Notes: generated by a model not told the origin, from the sequence alone. Shown: positions 51,321 through 60,434, counted from the first letter of the stretch. The stretch is 64,000 nucleotides of DNA from Burkholderia plantarii (GCF_001411805.1 NZ_CP007213.1:2852001-2916000), one strand, 5' to 3'. Made by a program: numbers and translations.

Positions 51321-51770
51321 ATGACACGCTTTTTCCCCGCCGCGCTCGCGGCCCTCGCCGTCACGGCGGCCACGCTGTTCCCGCCGGCCGCATCGGCCCA
51401 GACGAGCGCGCCCGGCCCGTTCGCGGCACCGTGCGGCAGCCTGCAATTCCAGCGCGTGGAGCACGACTTCGTGGCCAGTTGCGGCGGCGCGCCGTTCGAT
51501 CGCTTCGGCGCGGACGCGCTCGTCCACTTCGACGATCCCTCGGACGGCGCCGACGGCGTCACGCGCCTGCTGGTGCAGACCGACGCCGGCCCGGTGCTCT
51601 ACGACCTGCGTCACCGTCCGCCGCTGGTGCAGCGCGCGGGCCGGCGCCTGGCCGTGCGGCGCGTGTTCTGGCAAGGCGACGAGGTGGTGATGCAAGGCCC
51701 GCAGGGCTGGTTCCGGCTGCAGCACGGCACGCTGACGAGGCTGCAGTCGTCCACCACGGTCTATCACTGA
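51321..51770 (+). CDS. Hypothetical secreted protein
   Basis: A 149-residue protein with a signal peptide (FFPAALAALAVTAATLFPPAASA, cleavage after ASA near residue 26). The body is beta-rich with a Cys pair (APCGSLQF and FVASCGGAPF) and repeated short strands (RRVFWQGDEVVMQGPQGWFRL). No family is recognised. It is the last rightward gene before a convergent leftward catabolic operon, whose final gene ends 25 bp away. Confidence 0.6.
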   Translation: MTRFFPAALAALAVTAATLFPPAASAQTSAPGPFAAPCGSLQFQRVEHDFVASCGGAPFDRFGADALVHFDDPSDGADGVTRLLVQTDAGPVLYDLRHRPPLVQRAGRRLAVRRVFWQGDEVVMQGPQGWFRLQHGTLTRLQSSTTVYH

Positions 51771-51795
51771 TCCAGCACGGCGGCGCCGCCGCGCG

Positions 51796-52821
51796 TCACC
51801 CTCGGGCGTCCCGGGCCACGCGCAGCACGAGCTTGCCGCGATGGCTGCCGTCGAACAGCCGGTTCAGCACCTCCGGCGCGTTCTCGAGCCCCTCGGCCAC
51901 GGTTTCCTCGGCCTTCAGGCGGCCGTCGCGCAGCCAGCCCGCCAGTTGCTGCACGGCCTCGCGGTTCTTGCGGTAGTCGAGGATCAGGAAGCCGCGCATG
52001 GTCAGCCGCTTCGAGATCAGCACGCCGAAATCGTCGCTGGCCCGGCCGCCGTTGTTGTAGTTCGAGATCACGCCGCACAGCGCCACGCGCCCGCCGATCA
52101 CCATGCGCGACAGCACCGCGCGCATCACCTCGCCGCCCACGTTCTCGAAGTTCACATGGACGCCGTCGGGCGTCGCGGCCTTCAGCGCGGCCTTCCAGTC
52201 GGGCGCCTTGTAGTCGACGGCCGCGTCGAAGCCGAGCGTTTCGGTCAGGTAGCGGCACTTCTCCTCGCCGCCGGCGATCCCCACCACGCGCGCGCCGTGG
52301 ATCTTGCCGATCTGCCCGGCGATCGAGCCCACCGAGCCCGCCGCCGCCGACACCACCAGCGTCTCGCCCGGCTGCACCGGCGCGATCTCGGTCAGCCCGT
52401 AGTAGGCGGTCAGCCCGCTCATGCCGCACGCGCCGAGCAGCGTCGGCAGCGGCAGCCCCGATTCGGCCGGCAGCTTCAGCAGCTTCGGCACTTCGTCGGC
52501 CGCGACGTGCGCGTAGTCCTGCCAGCCCACCAGGCCCTGCACCAGGTCGCCCACCGCGAACTTATCGCTGCGCGAGGCGCTCACGCGGCCGATGCCGAGC
52601 GCGCGCATGGTCTCGCCGATCGCCACCGGCGGCAGGTACTGCGGAATGTCGCTCATCCAGACGCGGTTGGTCGGGTCCATCGACAGGTACAGCACCTGGA
52701 CCAGCACCTCGCCCTCGCCCAGCTCGGGCAGCGGCGTCTCGACCAGCGAGAAATGTTCGGCGCCCACGCGCGCGTCGGGGCGCGCCTTCAGGCGCAACTG
52801 GCGGTTCACGGTTTCGGACAT
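51796..52821 (-). CDS. NADP-dependent oxidoreductase, zinc-independent MDR (CurA/YncB-like)
   Basis: A 341-residue medium-chain reductase of the leukotriene-B4-dehydrogenase/CurA type: YLSMDPTNRVWMSD near residue 50, GACGMSGLTAYYGL, the cofactor motif VSAAAGSVGSIAGQIGK, VNFENVGGEVM and the C-terminal FLILDYRKNREA. It should reduce an alpha,beta-unsaturated carbonyl with NADPH. AGGAG precedes the ATG. It is last in the leftward six-gene catabolic operon. Confidence 0.9.
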   Translation of the reverse strand: MSETVNRQLRLKARPDARVGAEHFSLVETPLPELGEGEVLVQVLYLSMDPTNRVWMSDIPQYLPPVAIGETMRALGIGRVSASRSDKFAVGDLVQGLVGWQDYAHVAADEVPKLLKLPAESGLPLPTLLGACGMSGLTAYYGLTEIAPVQPGETLVVSAAAGSVGSIAGQIGKIHGARVVGIAGGEEKCRYLTETLGFDAAVDYKAPDWKAALKAATPDGVHVNFENVGGEVMRAVLSRMVIGGRVALCGVISNYNNGGRASDDFGVLISKRLTMRGFLILDYRKNREAVQQLAGWLRDGRLKAEETVAEGLENAPEVLNRLFDGSHRGKLVLRVARDARG

Positions 52822-52892
52822 GCTGGCTCCTCGGAGTTCACTGGAATGCGGATGGGATCGGCGCGCGGCGCGCGCTGCACGGCGGGCCTGCC

Positions 52893-53687
52893 TCACATCG
52901 CGCACAGCCCGCCGTCGATCACGAGTTCGGCGCCCGTCACGTAGCGGCTCTCGTCGCTGGCCAGATAGAGCGCGGCGTAGGCCACGTCGTCGGGCTCGCC
53001 GAGGCGCCCCATCGGCACGCCGCGCACCAGCCGGCGCGTGGCGTCGCGCTCGCCGAGCTGCTGGAAGAACGGCTCGACGATGCCGGTGCGGATGAACGAC
53101 GGATGCAGCGAATTGCAGCGCACGCCGGTCTGCTTGCGCGCGCAGTCGACGGCGATCGACTTGGTCAGCGAGGCCACCGCCGCCTTCGACGCGTTGTAGG
53201 CCGTGTACTCGGGCTCGTGCTTGAACGCGGCCACCGACGACACGTTGATGATCGAGGCCGGCTGGCTCTCGCGCAGGAACGGCAGCGCGTGGCGCACGCC
53301 GAGGATGATGCTCTCGACGTTGATGTCCATCACGCGCCGCCATTCCTTCTGCTCGATCTGCTCGACGCTGCCGATCGAACCCACCCCGGCGTTGTTGACG
53401 AGTACCGACAGCCCGCCCATCGCGGCGTGGGCCTCGGCCACCAGCACCTGCCAGCGCGCGTCGTCGCGCACGTCCTGCTCGGCGGCCCAGGCCACGCGCA
53501 CGCCGGCCGCGTCGTTGAGTTCGGCCGCGAGCGCGGCGAGCGCCTCCTGGCGCGCGGCCACGTCGGTCACGAACACCTTCGCGCCGTGCTCGGCCATGCG
53601 CCGCGCCATCGCGTTGCCGAGGCCGCCCGTCGCGCCGGTGATGAACGCGCATTTGCCCGCGAGCCGCGGCGTTCCGATCGTCGTCAT
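52893..53687 (-). CDS. SDR-family oxidoreductase
   Basis: A 264-residue classical SDR with [28 protein letters not shown], Ser in NVSSVAAFK, the [14 protein letters not shown] catalytic Tyr and Lys, and a C-terminal [16 protein letters not shown]. Likely a 3-hydroxyacyl or alcohol dehydrogenase in the operon's degradation pathway. AGGAGCAGG precedes the ATG. It is separated from the MDR gene by 71 bp and from the upstream SDR by 96 bp. Confidence 0.9.
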   Translation of the reverse strand: MTTIGTPRLAGKCAFITGATGGLGNAMARRMAEHGAKVFVTDVAARQEALAALAAELNDAAGVRVAWAAEQDVRDDARWQVLVAEAHAAMGGLSVLVNNAGVGSIGSVEQIEQKEWRRVMDINVESIILGVRHALPFLRESQPASIINVSSVAAFKHEPEYTAYNASKAAVASLTKSIAVDCARKQTGVRCNSLHPSFIRTGIVEPFFQQLGERDATRRLVRGVPMGRLGEPDDVAYAALYLASDESRYVTGAELVIDGGLCAM

Positions 53688-53783
53688 CCCTGCTCCTCCC
53701 GATTCGATTGCGTTGTCGATTCCGTCATCGATTGCGTTGTCGTCGCTTGCGTCGTCATTTGCATCGCGCGCCGCGCGTCGCCA

Positions 53784-54554
53784 CTATACCGACAGATAGC
53801 CGCCGTCGACGTTGAGCACGGCGCCCGTGGTGTAGCTCGACGCGGCCGAGGCGAGAAACAGGATCGCGCCGGCCATCTCGGAGGGCTGCGCCACGCGCCG
53901 CATCGGCACGTGAGCGAGCACGCGTTCGAGCAGCGCCGGCGTGCGGGTCAGCGCCGAGGCGAACTTCGTGTCGGTCAGCCCCGGCAGCAGCGCGTTGCAG
54001 CGCACGCCGCCCGCCGCGCATTCGATCGCGAACGCCTTCGTCATCGAGATCACCGCGGCCTTCGTGATCGAGTAGATGCCCTGCTGGTCGCCGGGGATCA
54101 CGCCGTTCACCGAGGCCACGTTGACGATCGCCCCGCCGCCGTTCGCGGTCATCCGGCGCGCGCCGTGCGTCGACATGAAGAAGTAGCCGCGAATGTTGAC
54201 GTCGACGGTCTTCTGGAACGCGTCGACGCCGGTGTCGACGATCGGGCCGTAGTACGGATTCGCGGCGGCATTGTTGACGAGCACGTCGAGCCGGCCGTGG
54301 CGCGCGTCGATGCCGGCGTAGAGCGCCTCGATCTGCTCCAGTTCGCCGATATGGCAGGCGGCGGCCTCGGCCGAGCCGCCGTCGGCCGTGATCGCCTCGG
54401 CCACGCGCCGGCAGTCGTCGAGGCGCCGGCTCGCGACGATCACGTGCGCGCCGAACGCGGCGAGCAGGCGCGCGGCTTCCTCGCCGATGCCTCGGCTCGC
54501 GCCGCTGACGAGCGCGATCCTGCCGCTCAGGTCGAACAGATTGGGGGCTGTCAT
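53784..54554 (-). CDS. SDR-family oxidoreductase
   Basis: A 256-residue SDR with SGASRGIGEEAARLL, LVNNAAANPYYGP (NNA), NVASVNGVIPG with the Ser, the YSITKAAVISMTKAF Tyr-Lys pair, and the end SSYTTGAVLNVDGGYLSV. This style is common among 3-oxoacyl-reductase-like SDRs. The open frame extends far upstream through the histidine phosphatase gene in another register, so the ATG giving the canonical N-terminus is chosen. A 116-bp gap follows the phosphatase stop. Confidence 0.9.
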   Translation of the reverse strand: MTAPNLFDLSGRIALVSGASRGIGEEAARLLAAFGAHVIVASRRLDDCRRVAEAITADGGSAEAAACHIGELEQIEALYAGIDARHGRLDVLVNNAAANPYYGPIVDTGVDAFQKTVDVNIRGYFFMSTHGARRMTANGGGAIVNVASVNGVIPGDQQGIYSITKAAVISMTKAFAIECAAGGVRCNALLPGLTDTKFASALTRTPALLERVLAHVPMRRVAQPSEMAGAILFLASAASSYTTGAVLNVDGGYLSV

Positions 54555-54670
54555 CGTGTCGAATCCCGTGGTGAACAAATGGAGAAACTCGCGCGGCGGC
54601 ACCGGCATGCCGCCGCGCCGGCATGCGTGGATCCGGCTCGGCGCGGCGGCCGTCGGCATCGCTCGCGTGC

Positions 54671-55390
54671 TCACCGGTGCGTGACGAGCGCGGCGTCGGC
54701 CGCCGCGTCGAGATGCGGCCACGCGTTGTAGGTGACCAGCAGCGCGCCGCGCCGCCCGGCCCGGATGCGCGACACGCTGGTGTTGACGAGTGGCCAGGCA
54801 AGATCGAAGGTGCGCGCGGGATCGGCGCCGAGCAGCGCCGCGACGATCACCGCGATCGGGCCGCCCGACGAGACCACCCAGGTCTCGCCGCTCTCGCCAC
54901 GCCCGCCTCCGCGCTCGCCGGCGTCGCGCACGATCGCCTCCCAGGCCGCGTGGACGTTCGCGCGAAACGCGGGCCAGGCGAGCGCGTAGTCGCCATCGGC
55001 CGCGCCCGAGGTCCAGCGCGCCACGGCGCCCGCGAACAGCGCCTGGAACGCGCGGCGCGGGTCGGCCGCGCGCGCGAGTTCGGCCAGCAGCGCCTCGCGC
55101 GCGGCCAGCTCGGGCCGGTGGCGCGCGATCAGTTCGTCGGAGTCGAGTTCGTCGAGGCCGGGCAGCACGCGCAGCGGCGCGTCGGTGCAGCCGGCCGCGG
55201 CGGCGCAGAGCGTGGCGGTCTGCGCATGGCGGCGCAGCGTGCCGGTGACGATCGCGGCGGGCCACGCGCCGCGCGCGGCCATCCAGGCGCCGAGCTTGGC
55301 GGCCTGCGCCTCGCCGCGCGGCGAGAGGCGGTCGTAGTCGGCCGCCTCGAAGCTGGCCTGCGCGTGGCGGATCAGGACGATCTCGCTCAT
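54671..55390 (-). CDS. Histidine phosphatase family protein
   Basis: A 239-residue phosphoglycerate-mutase-like phosphatase with the RHG-type motif LIRHAQASFEAADYDRLSPRGEAQA (His phosphorylated during catalysis), a second Arg in TGTLRRHAQTA, the acidic LDELDSDEL and a second His position taken by VVSSGGPIAVI, where many relatives have SHGG. So the second catalytic His seems replaced by Ser-Gly, which may lower activity. The ATG overlaps the stop of the phosphotransferase gene by four bases. Such genes often accompany acyl-CoA dehydrogenase/phosphotransferase pairs. Confidence 0.85.
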   Translation of the reverse strand: MSEIVLIRHAQASFEAADYDRLSPRGEAQAAKLGAWMAARGAWPAAIVTGTLRRHAQTATLCAAAAGCTDAPLRVLPGLDELDSDELIARHRPELAAREALLAELARAADPRRAFQALFAGAVARWTSGAADGDYALAWPAFRANVHAAWEAIVRDAGERGGGRGESGETWVVSSGGPIAVIVAALLGADPARTFDLAWPLVNTSVSRIRAGRRGALLVTYNAWPHLDAAADAALVTHR

Positions 55391-56460
55391 GCGCCTGCCC
55401 CGCCCTGTTCGATGCGCGCGCGGCAGCGCCGGGTCAGGTAGCGCACCGCGTCGCCGAAGCCCGCGAACGCCGGGTTGGTGGTCTGCCCGTGGACGTAGCG
55501 TCGGTAGATCTGCTGGATGATGCCCATCAGGCGGAACAGCCCGAACACCTCGTAGAACGCGAAGCCGCTCACGTCGAGGCCGGTGCGCGCGCCGTAGTAC
55601 GCCACCACCTCGGCGCGCGTCAGCATGCCCGGCGCGTGGGTGGGCTGGCGCCGCATCGCGCGGAACGGCGCCTCGTCGTCGGCCTGCACCCAGTACGCGA
55701 GCGAGCCGCCGAGATCCATCAGCGGATCGCCGAGCGTGGCCATCTCCCAGTCGAGCACGCCCACGATCCGCAGCGGGTCGGCCGGATCGAGCACCACGTT
55801 GTCGAGGCGGTAGTCGTTGTGGATCACGCAGCGCCGGCCGTCGCGCGGCTGGTTCGCGTCGAGCCAGCCCGTCACGTCCTCGCAGGCGTCGGTGCCGTCG
55901 GTCAGCGCGCGCTGCCAGCGTTCGCGCCAGCCGGCCACCTGCCGCGCCACGTAGCCCTCGCCGCGGCCGAACGCGGCCAGCGCCGGCGCCGTGGCGTCCA
56001 CCGCGTGCAGCTCGACGAGCCCGTCGACGAAGCGTTCGCAGAGGCGCCGCGCGCCCGTCGCGTCGAGCCCGAGTTCGGGCGGCAGGTCGCGGCGCAGGAT
56101 CACGCCGGCGATGCGCTCCATCACGTAGAACTCGGTGCCGAGCACGGCCGTGTCGTCACAGCGCGCGACGATCGCCGGCACGCGCGGGTACGCGGGCTTC
56201 AGCGCCGCCATCACGGCCGCCTCGCGCAGCATGTCGTGCGCGGAGCCGGCCTTCGCGCCGGCGGGCGGGCGGCGCAGCACGAGTTCGCGGTCCGGATAGG
56301 CGATCAGGTAGGTCAGGTTCGAGGCGCCGCCATGGAACTGGCGAATTGCCGGCTCACCGGCCAGGCCGGGCAGCCGCGCCTTCAGGAACGCGTCGAGTCG
56401 CGCGGCGTCGAGCCGGTCCTCGTCGCGCACCTCGCGCGCGGCGTCGAGCGGCGCGCTCAT
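55387..56460 (-). CDS. Phosphotransferase (APH fold), ACAD10/11-type kinase domain protein
   Basis: A 357-residue aminoglycoside-phosphotransferase-fold kinase: HGGASNLTYLIAYPDRELVLRRPP with the nucleotide-binding Arg, the catalytic CVIHNDYRLDNVVLDP (HxDxxxxN) near residue 213 and the metal-binding VGVLDWEMATLGDPLMDLG. In ACAD10/11 and bacterial 4-hydroxy-acid pathways this kinase phosphorylates 4-hydroxyacyl-CoA for removal of the hydroxyl group. It overlaps both neighbours by four bases, which fits that pathway. Confidence 0.9.
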   Translation of the reverse strand: MSAPLDAAREVRDEDRLDAARLDAFLKARLPGLAGEPAIRQFHGGASNLTYLIAYPDRELVLRRPPAGAKAGSAHDMLREAAVMAALKPAYPRVPAIVARCDDTAVLGTEFYVMERIAGVILRRDLPPELGLDATGARRLCERFVDGLVELHAVDATAPALAAFGRGEGYVARQVAGWRERWQRALTDGTDACEDVTGWLDANQPRDGRRCVIHNDYRLDNVVLDPADPLRIVGVLDWEMATLGDPLMDLGGSLAYWVQADDEAPFRAMRRQPTHAPGMLTRAEVVAYYGARTGLDVSGFAFYEVFGLFRLMGIIQQIYRRYVHGQTTNPAFAGFGDAVRYLTRRCRARIEQGGAGA

Positions 56461-57686
56461 TGCGCCGCTCCGGCCAGCTGGCGCTTCATCTCGAGCTTCG
56501 CCACCACGCCGCGATGCACCTCGTCCGGCCCGTCGGCCAGCCGCAGCACGCGCGCGTAGGCATACAGCAGCGTCAGCGGCACGTCGTCGGACACGCCGGC
56601 GCCGCCGTGGATCTGGATCGCCGCGTCGGCGGCCTGCTGCGCGACGGCCGGCACGGCCACCTTGATCTGCGAGATCAGGCTCAGCGCGGCCTTCACGCCT
56701 TGCGTGTCGATGGTCCAGGCGGCCTTCAGCGTCAGCAGCCGCGCCTGGTCGATGGCGATGCGCAGGTTCGCGACGATGTCGGCGTTGCCGCCGAGCGCCG
56801 CGAGCGGCTTGCCGAACGCGTGGCGCCCGGCGGCGCGCGTGCAGAGCAGCGTCAGCGCGCGTTCCGCGGCGCCGAGCGCGCGCATGCAGTGGTGGATGCG
56901 GCCCGGGCCGAGCCGCCCCTGCGCGATCTCGAAGCCGCGGCCCGGCCCGAGGATCACGTTCGCGGCCGGCACGCGCACCTGCTCGAAACGCACCTCGCCG
57001 TGGCCCGACGGCTCGTCATAGTGATGGAAGGCCGGCAGCATCCGCTCGATCGTCACGCCGCGCGCGTCGAGCGGGCAGATCACCATCGTATGGCGCCGAT
57101 GCGGTTCGGCCTGCGCGTCGGTCAGGCCCATGAAGATCACGAAGCGCGCGTGCGGATGGCCGATCCCGGTGGACCACCACTTGCGCCCGTTCAGCACGAT
57201 CCCGTCGCCGTCGAGCGTGGCGGTGGCCTGCATGTTGGTGGCATCCGACGAGGCGACGTCCGGCTCGGTCATGCAGAACGCCGAACGGATCTCGCCCGCC
57301 AGCAGCGGCGCGAGCCAGTCGCGCCGCTGCTGCTCGCTGCCGTAGCGCGCCAGCACTTCCATGTTGCCGGTGTCGGGCGCGCTGCAGTTGAACACCTCGG
57401 GCGCGATGAACGAGTGGCCCATGATCTCGGCGAGCGGCGCGTATTCGGCGTTGGTGAGGCCCGCGCCGCCGAGTTCGGTCTCCGGCAGGAACAGGTTCCA
57501 GAGGCCGGCCGCGCGCGCCTTCTGCTTGAGCGCCTCCATCACGGCCGGCTGGCGCCAGCGCCGCCAGTCGGCGCCGCCCGTCAGCTCGGCCGCGTAGCGG
57601 GCCTCGGCGGGCACGATCTCGTCGCGCATGAAGCGGGTCAGGCGATCGGCGAGTGCCTGGCTGCGGGCGGTGGGCGTGAAGTCCAT
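56457..57686 (-). CDS. Acyl-CoA dehydrogenase, ACAD10/11-like
   Basis: A 409-residue FAD-dependent acyl-CoA dehydrogenase. Helical N-domain (FLPETELGGAGLTNAEYAPLAEIMG), the beta-domain FAD/substrate motif FCMTEPDVASSDATNMQATA, and C-domain HAFGKPLAALGGN and AIQIHGGAGVSDDVPL. With the coupled kinase it probably processes phosphorylated 4-hydroxyacyl-CoA or a related hydroxy acid. It is the first gene of the leftward operon, divergent from a LysR regulator, with a LysR-type palindrome in between. Confidence 0.92.
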   Translation of the reverse strand: MDFTPTARSQALADRLTRFMRDEIVPAEARYAAELTGGADWRRWRQPAVMEALKQKARAAGLWNLFLPETELGGAGLTNAEYAPLAEIMGHSFIAPEVFNCSAPDTGNMEVLARYGSEQQRRDWLAPLLAGEIRSAFCMTEPDVASSDATNMQATATLDGDGIVLNGRKWWSTGIGHPHARFVIFMGLTDAQAEPHRRHTMVICPLDARGVTIERMLPAFHHYDEPSGHGEVRFEQVRVPAANVILGPGRGFEIAQGRLGPGRIHHCMRALGAAERALTLLCTRAAGRHAFGKPLAALGGNADIVANLRIAIDQARLLTLKAAWTIDTQGVKAALSLISQIKVAVPAVAQQAADAAIQIHGGAGVSDDVPLTLLYAYARVLRLADGPDEVHRGVVAKLEMKRQLAGAAQ

Positions 57687-57742
57687 GGTGTCGATCCGGA
57701 TGAGGTACGCGCCAGCCTACGCCGATTGATCCGATCGATGAA

Positions 57743-57757
57743 ATGAATGTTCTTCAT
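57743..57757. promoter_or_regulatory. LysR-type operator between acyl-CoA dehydrogenase and lysR genes
   Basis: ATGAATGTTCTTCAT is a perfect 5-5-5 dyad (ATGAA/TTCAT) in the 138-bp divergent gap, the form of LysR recognition sites. Autoregulation and activation of the operon by the adjacent regulator are inferred. Confidence 0.5.
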
Positions 57758-57824
57758 GTCGGGTCATCAGTGGAAGTAATATGCAGGATCGTCTCTTTTC
57801 GCGGCCTTCGCGAGCCGTCCACCC

Positions 57825-58754
57825 GTGCCCTCCGACCTGCGTCTCGACCTGAACCTGTTCCGCGTGCTCGACGCGATCTACGTCCACGGCGGCATCAGTG
57901 CAGCCGCACGCGCGCTGCATCTGACGCAGCCGGCCGTCACGCACGCGCTGAACCGGCTGCGCAGCCACTTCGGCGATCCGCTGTTCGTGCGCCAGGGCAA
58001 CCGCGTCACGCCCACCGAGCGCACGCGCGCCGTGATCGCCGACGTGCAGCGCCACCTGAAGGGCCTGCAGGCCGCCGTCCACGCGCAGGCCAGCTTCGTG
58101 CCGGCCACCGTCGAGCAGCGCTTCGTGGTGGGGGTGCGCGACGTGCTCGAATCGATCGCGCTGCCGCAGCTGGTCGAGCGGCTCGCGCAGGAGGCGCCGC
58201 GCGTCACGCTGGTGAGCCGGCGCGTGGCGCTGGCCGACGTGGGCCGCGAACTCGCCAGCGGCCAGCTCGACCTGGCGGTCGAGCGGCGCGTGCCGACCGG
58301 CCCGCACGTGGTGCGCGACGAGCTGGCCGACGACGCGCTGGTGGTGGTGCTGCGCCGCGATCATCCGCTCGCGGCCGGGCCGCTGCGCCGCGCCGACTAT
58401 TTCGCGGCGCGCCACGTGAGCGTCTCGCCGCTCGGCGAGCCGAACTCGCTCGACGTGCTGCTGGCCGCCGACGGCAAGTTCCGGCGCATCCAGCTGACCT
58501 GCCAGCACTACTTCGCCGCCTGCCAGATCGCGGCGGCCGGCGACCTGCTGCTCACGCTGCCGCGCTCCTACGCGCTGCGGATGACGGGGCTGCTGCCGAT
58601 CGTCGTCAAGCCGGTGCCGCTGCGCGTGAAGCCCTACGCGATCCATGCCTACTGGCACGAATCGCGCGACGCGGACCGCATGCATCGCTGGTTTCGCGAG
58701 CGCGTGGCCGCGATCGTGCGCGAGGCGGCGCGCGGCGACGACGGCCTGCCCTGA
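57825..58754 (+). CDS. LysR-family transcriptional regulator
   Basis: A 309-residue LTTR with winged HTH LDLNLFRVLDAIYVHGGISAAARALHLTQPAVTHALNRLRSHFGDPLFVRQG and an effector domain with FVVGVRDVLESIALPQL and LLLTLPRSYALRM. A GTG start is used; the first ATG downstream would cut the effector domain, so GTG is firm. Divergent from the acyl-CoA dehydrogenase operon, it is the likely controller. Its stop lies 37 bp before the inverted repeat of an insertion sequence. Confidence 0.9.
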   Translation: MPSDLRLDLNLFRVLDAIYVHGGISAAARALHLTQPAVTHALNRLRSHFGDPLFVRQGNRVTPTERTRAVIADVQRHLKGLQAAVHAQASFVPATVEQRFVVGVRDVLESIALPQLVERLAQEAPRVTLVSRRVALADVGRELASGQLDLAVERRVPTGPHVVRDELADDALVVVLRRDHPLAAGPLRRADYFAARHVSVSPLGEPNSLDVLLAADGKFRRIQLTCQHYFAACQIAAAGDLLLTLPRSYALRMTGLLPIVVKPVPLRVKPYAIHAYWHESRDADRMHRWFRERVAAIVREAARGDDGLP

Positions 58755-58791
58755 CTCCGTCCCGAGTCTGGCCTGGCGCACGCGCGTGCCT

Positions 58792-59653
58792 TAGAGCGTG
58801 TTATGCAATTTTCTAGCTGACCTTGGTCGAAGCTGGATGGAAAAACGCCGCGCTTACCCAAGCGATGTAACGGATGAAGAATGGGGCTTCGTGGCGCCCT
58901 ATCTGACCTTGATGAAAGAGAACGCCCCGCAGCGGCAATACGAACTGCGAGAGCTGTACAACGCGCTGCGCTGGCTGGCCCGCGCAGGCGCGCCGCGGCG
59001 GTTGCTGCCAACCAATTTCCCGCCGTGGGAAGCCGTTTATCAGCAAACACAGCGATGGCTTCGCGCCGGGTGTTTTGAAGCGATGACCGACGATCTGCGC
59101 TCGATCATTCGCGTCGCGCAAGCGCGTCAGGGCCAGCCCAGCGCGGTCATTCTCGATGGGAGAACGCTTCAGTCCACATGCGAAAGCGGTCAGCGCGCAG
59201 GATACGACGGCTACAAACGCAAGCGTGGCAGCAAAACGCATATCGCTGTCGACACATTGGGACATCTGCTGGCCGTCTACATCACGCCAGCCGACGAGCA
59301 AGAGTGGGCCAAGGTTCAGGAACTGGCGCAACAAGTCCAGCAAGCCACGGGCAACACGGTAAAACTCGCTTTCGCGGACCAAGGCTACACCGGCAAGGAT
59401 GCGGCATCGGCCGTGAGCGCCGAAGGCATCGAGTTGCAGATCGTCAAACTACCCGAAGCGAAGAAAGGCTTTGTGCTTTTGCCACGACGCTGGGTGGTCG
59501 AGCGCAGCTTCGGCTGGCTCAATCGCTTTCGCAGGCTGGCGCGTGATTACGAGCGTCTGCCTGAAACGCTGGCCGGCTTGCACTTCGTCGTCTTTGTCTC
59601 GTTGATGCTCGCTCGCGCTACTCAGTATTTTTGAAAGTGCATAACACGCTCTA
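58792..59653 (+). mobile_element. IS5-family insertion sequence, intact
   Basis: An 862-bp element bounded by perfect 16-bp inverted repeats (TAGAGCGTGTTATGCA and its complement) and holding one transposase gene. Outer flanks read TTAG on the left and CTAG on the right, compatible with the YTAR target of IS5 elements but not an identical duplication. Composition is clearly less GC-rich than the chromosome. It lies at the edge of the Rhs toxin module. Confidence 0.92.
58837..59634 (+). CDS. IS5-family transposase
   Basis: A 265-residue DDE transposase. The N-terminal HTH domain (SDVTDEEWGFVAPYLTLMKE) is followed by the catalytic residues: first Asp in AVILDGRTLQST, second Asp in LAFADQGYTGKDA and Glu in RWVVERSFGWLNRFRRLARDYE (the Y-(2)-R-(3)-E-(6)-K-type region with Arg). 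No stop or frameshift is visible, so the element may be active. The preceding codons extend the frame into the inverted repeat, but the ATG of MEKRRAYP is the usual start. Confidence 0.93.
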   Translation: MEKRRAYPSDVTDEEWGFVAPYLTLMKENAPQRQYELRELYNALRWLARAGAPRRLLPTNFPPWEAVYQQTQRWLRAGCFEAMTDDLRSIIRVAQARQGQPSAVILDGRTLQSTCESGQRAGYDGYKRKRGSKTHIAVDTLGHLLAVYITPADEQEWAKVQELAQQVQQATGNTVKLAFADQGYTGKDAASAVSAEGIELQIVKLPEAKKGFVLLPRRWVVERSFGWLNRFRRLARDYERLPETLAGLHFVVFVSLMLARATQYF

Positions 59654-59828
59654 GGGTTCCCGAAGTCGTCGAACAGGTAGCGATTCGAGGCGGGCCATAC
59701 CTTCGAATCGGGCACCTTGCAGAACACCAGGTAGACGGTCAACAACTCGGAGGACGTGATCAAGCGCTGCCGCCCCTCGTCCAGCCCGGCTCGCCGTGTT
59801 TATCGAACGCAGCCTCGATCAAGGCCAT
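59654..59828 (-). pseudogene. Truncated and frameshifted immunity-like gene
   Basis: The frame from 59828 gives MALIEAAFDKHGEPGWTRGG and stops. Inserting one base in the TGGACGAGG stretch joins it to RLITSSELLTVYLVFCKVPDSKVWPASNRYLFDDFGN in the next frame, which runs straight into the right inverted repeat of the insertion sequence. So the gene has a one-base deletion and has lost its 3' end. Its position 36 bp after the Imm11 gene suggests a second immunity gene; the family is not recognised. Confidence 0.55.
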
Positions 59829-59864
59829 GCCGCCTCGTGGCCTTGAGAAGCGGAAATGAAACAC

Positions 59865-60428
59865 CTAACTTTCAGAAGAAATTGATACCACTTCTCCGAA
59901 ATCGAACCCCTTCAGCTTGCTTTCCTCAACGAGGCCTTTGAATTTTTCGGAGACAAATACTGTCGCGGGGCTTTCCTTCAGCCTGAATATATCGACATCC
60001 CGAACCTGATGTTCCAAAAGAACAATTTTATTGAAAATCGTGGCTTGAGGATAGACCTTGTATTTGGACTTCTCCATGTCGACGGCGCCCTCAAGCGCTC
60101 TGGTCACGTGAAAACCCAGCATGTCTTCCGCTGGCGTCTCGACCGGCAGCACTTCTCCTGCCCCTTGAAGCAGCGGGCTCAATGCGTCGAAAGATTTCTT
60201 GCTGAATACAAGAAATGGCGACAGCAGGGTGTGAATATCACTGTTTTTCTTTCGTCGGGGAGAACCCCATGAAAGCTCGACGGGCTTGTACTCCTCCCCG
60301 AACGCTCGTCCACACCGGGCAGTTGCACGTATGGCTATGCTCGTGTCGTACGCAACTTCGCCCTCGCTGTCGACCTGCACCAGCGCCTGATATGCATCGT
60401 CCTGCCTCAAACCATATACAGTAGTCAT
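59865..60428 (-). CDS. Imm11-family immunity protein
   Basis: A 187-residue protein matching the Imm11 (formerly DUF1629) plan: FLVFSKKSFDALSPLLQGAGEVLPVE in the centre, HVTRALEGAVD, then DIFRLKESPATVFVSEKFKGLVEESKLKGFDFGEV. It should bind and block the AHH nuclease tip of the Rhs protein encoded directly upstream. The start lies 7 bp after the Rhs stop (or a GTG directly at the stop), so production is coupled. Composition is much more AT-rich than the Rhs core, typical of exchanged toxin/immunity tips. Confidence 0.82.
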   Translation of the reverse strand: MTTVYGLRQDDAYQALVQVDSEGEVAYDTSIAIRATARCGRAFGEEYKPVELSWGSPRRKKNSDIHTLLSPFLVFSKKSFDALSPLLQGAGEVLPVETPAEDMLGFHVTRALEGAVDMEKSKYKVYPQATIFNKIVLLEHQVRDVDIFRLKESPATVFVSEKFKGLVEESKLKGFDFGEVVSISSES

Positions 60429-60434
60429 ACGCAC

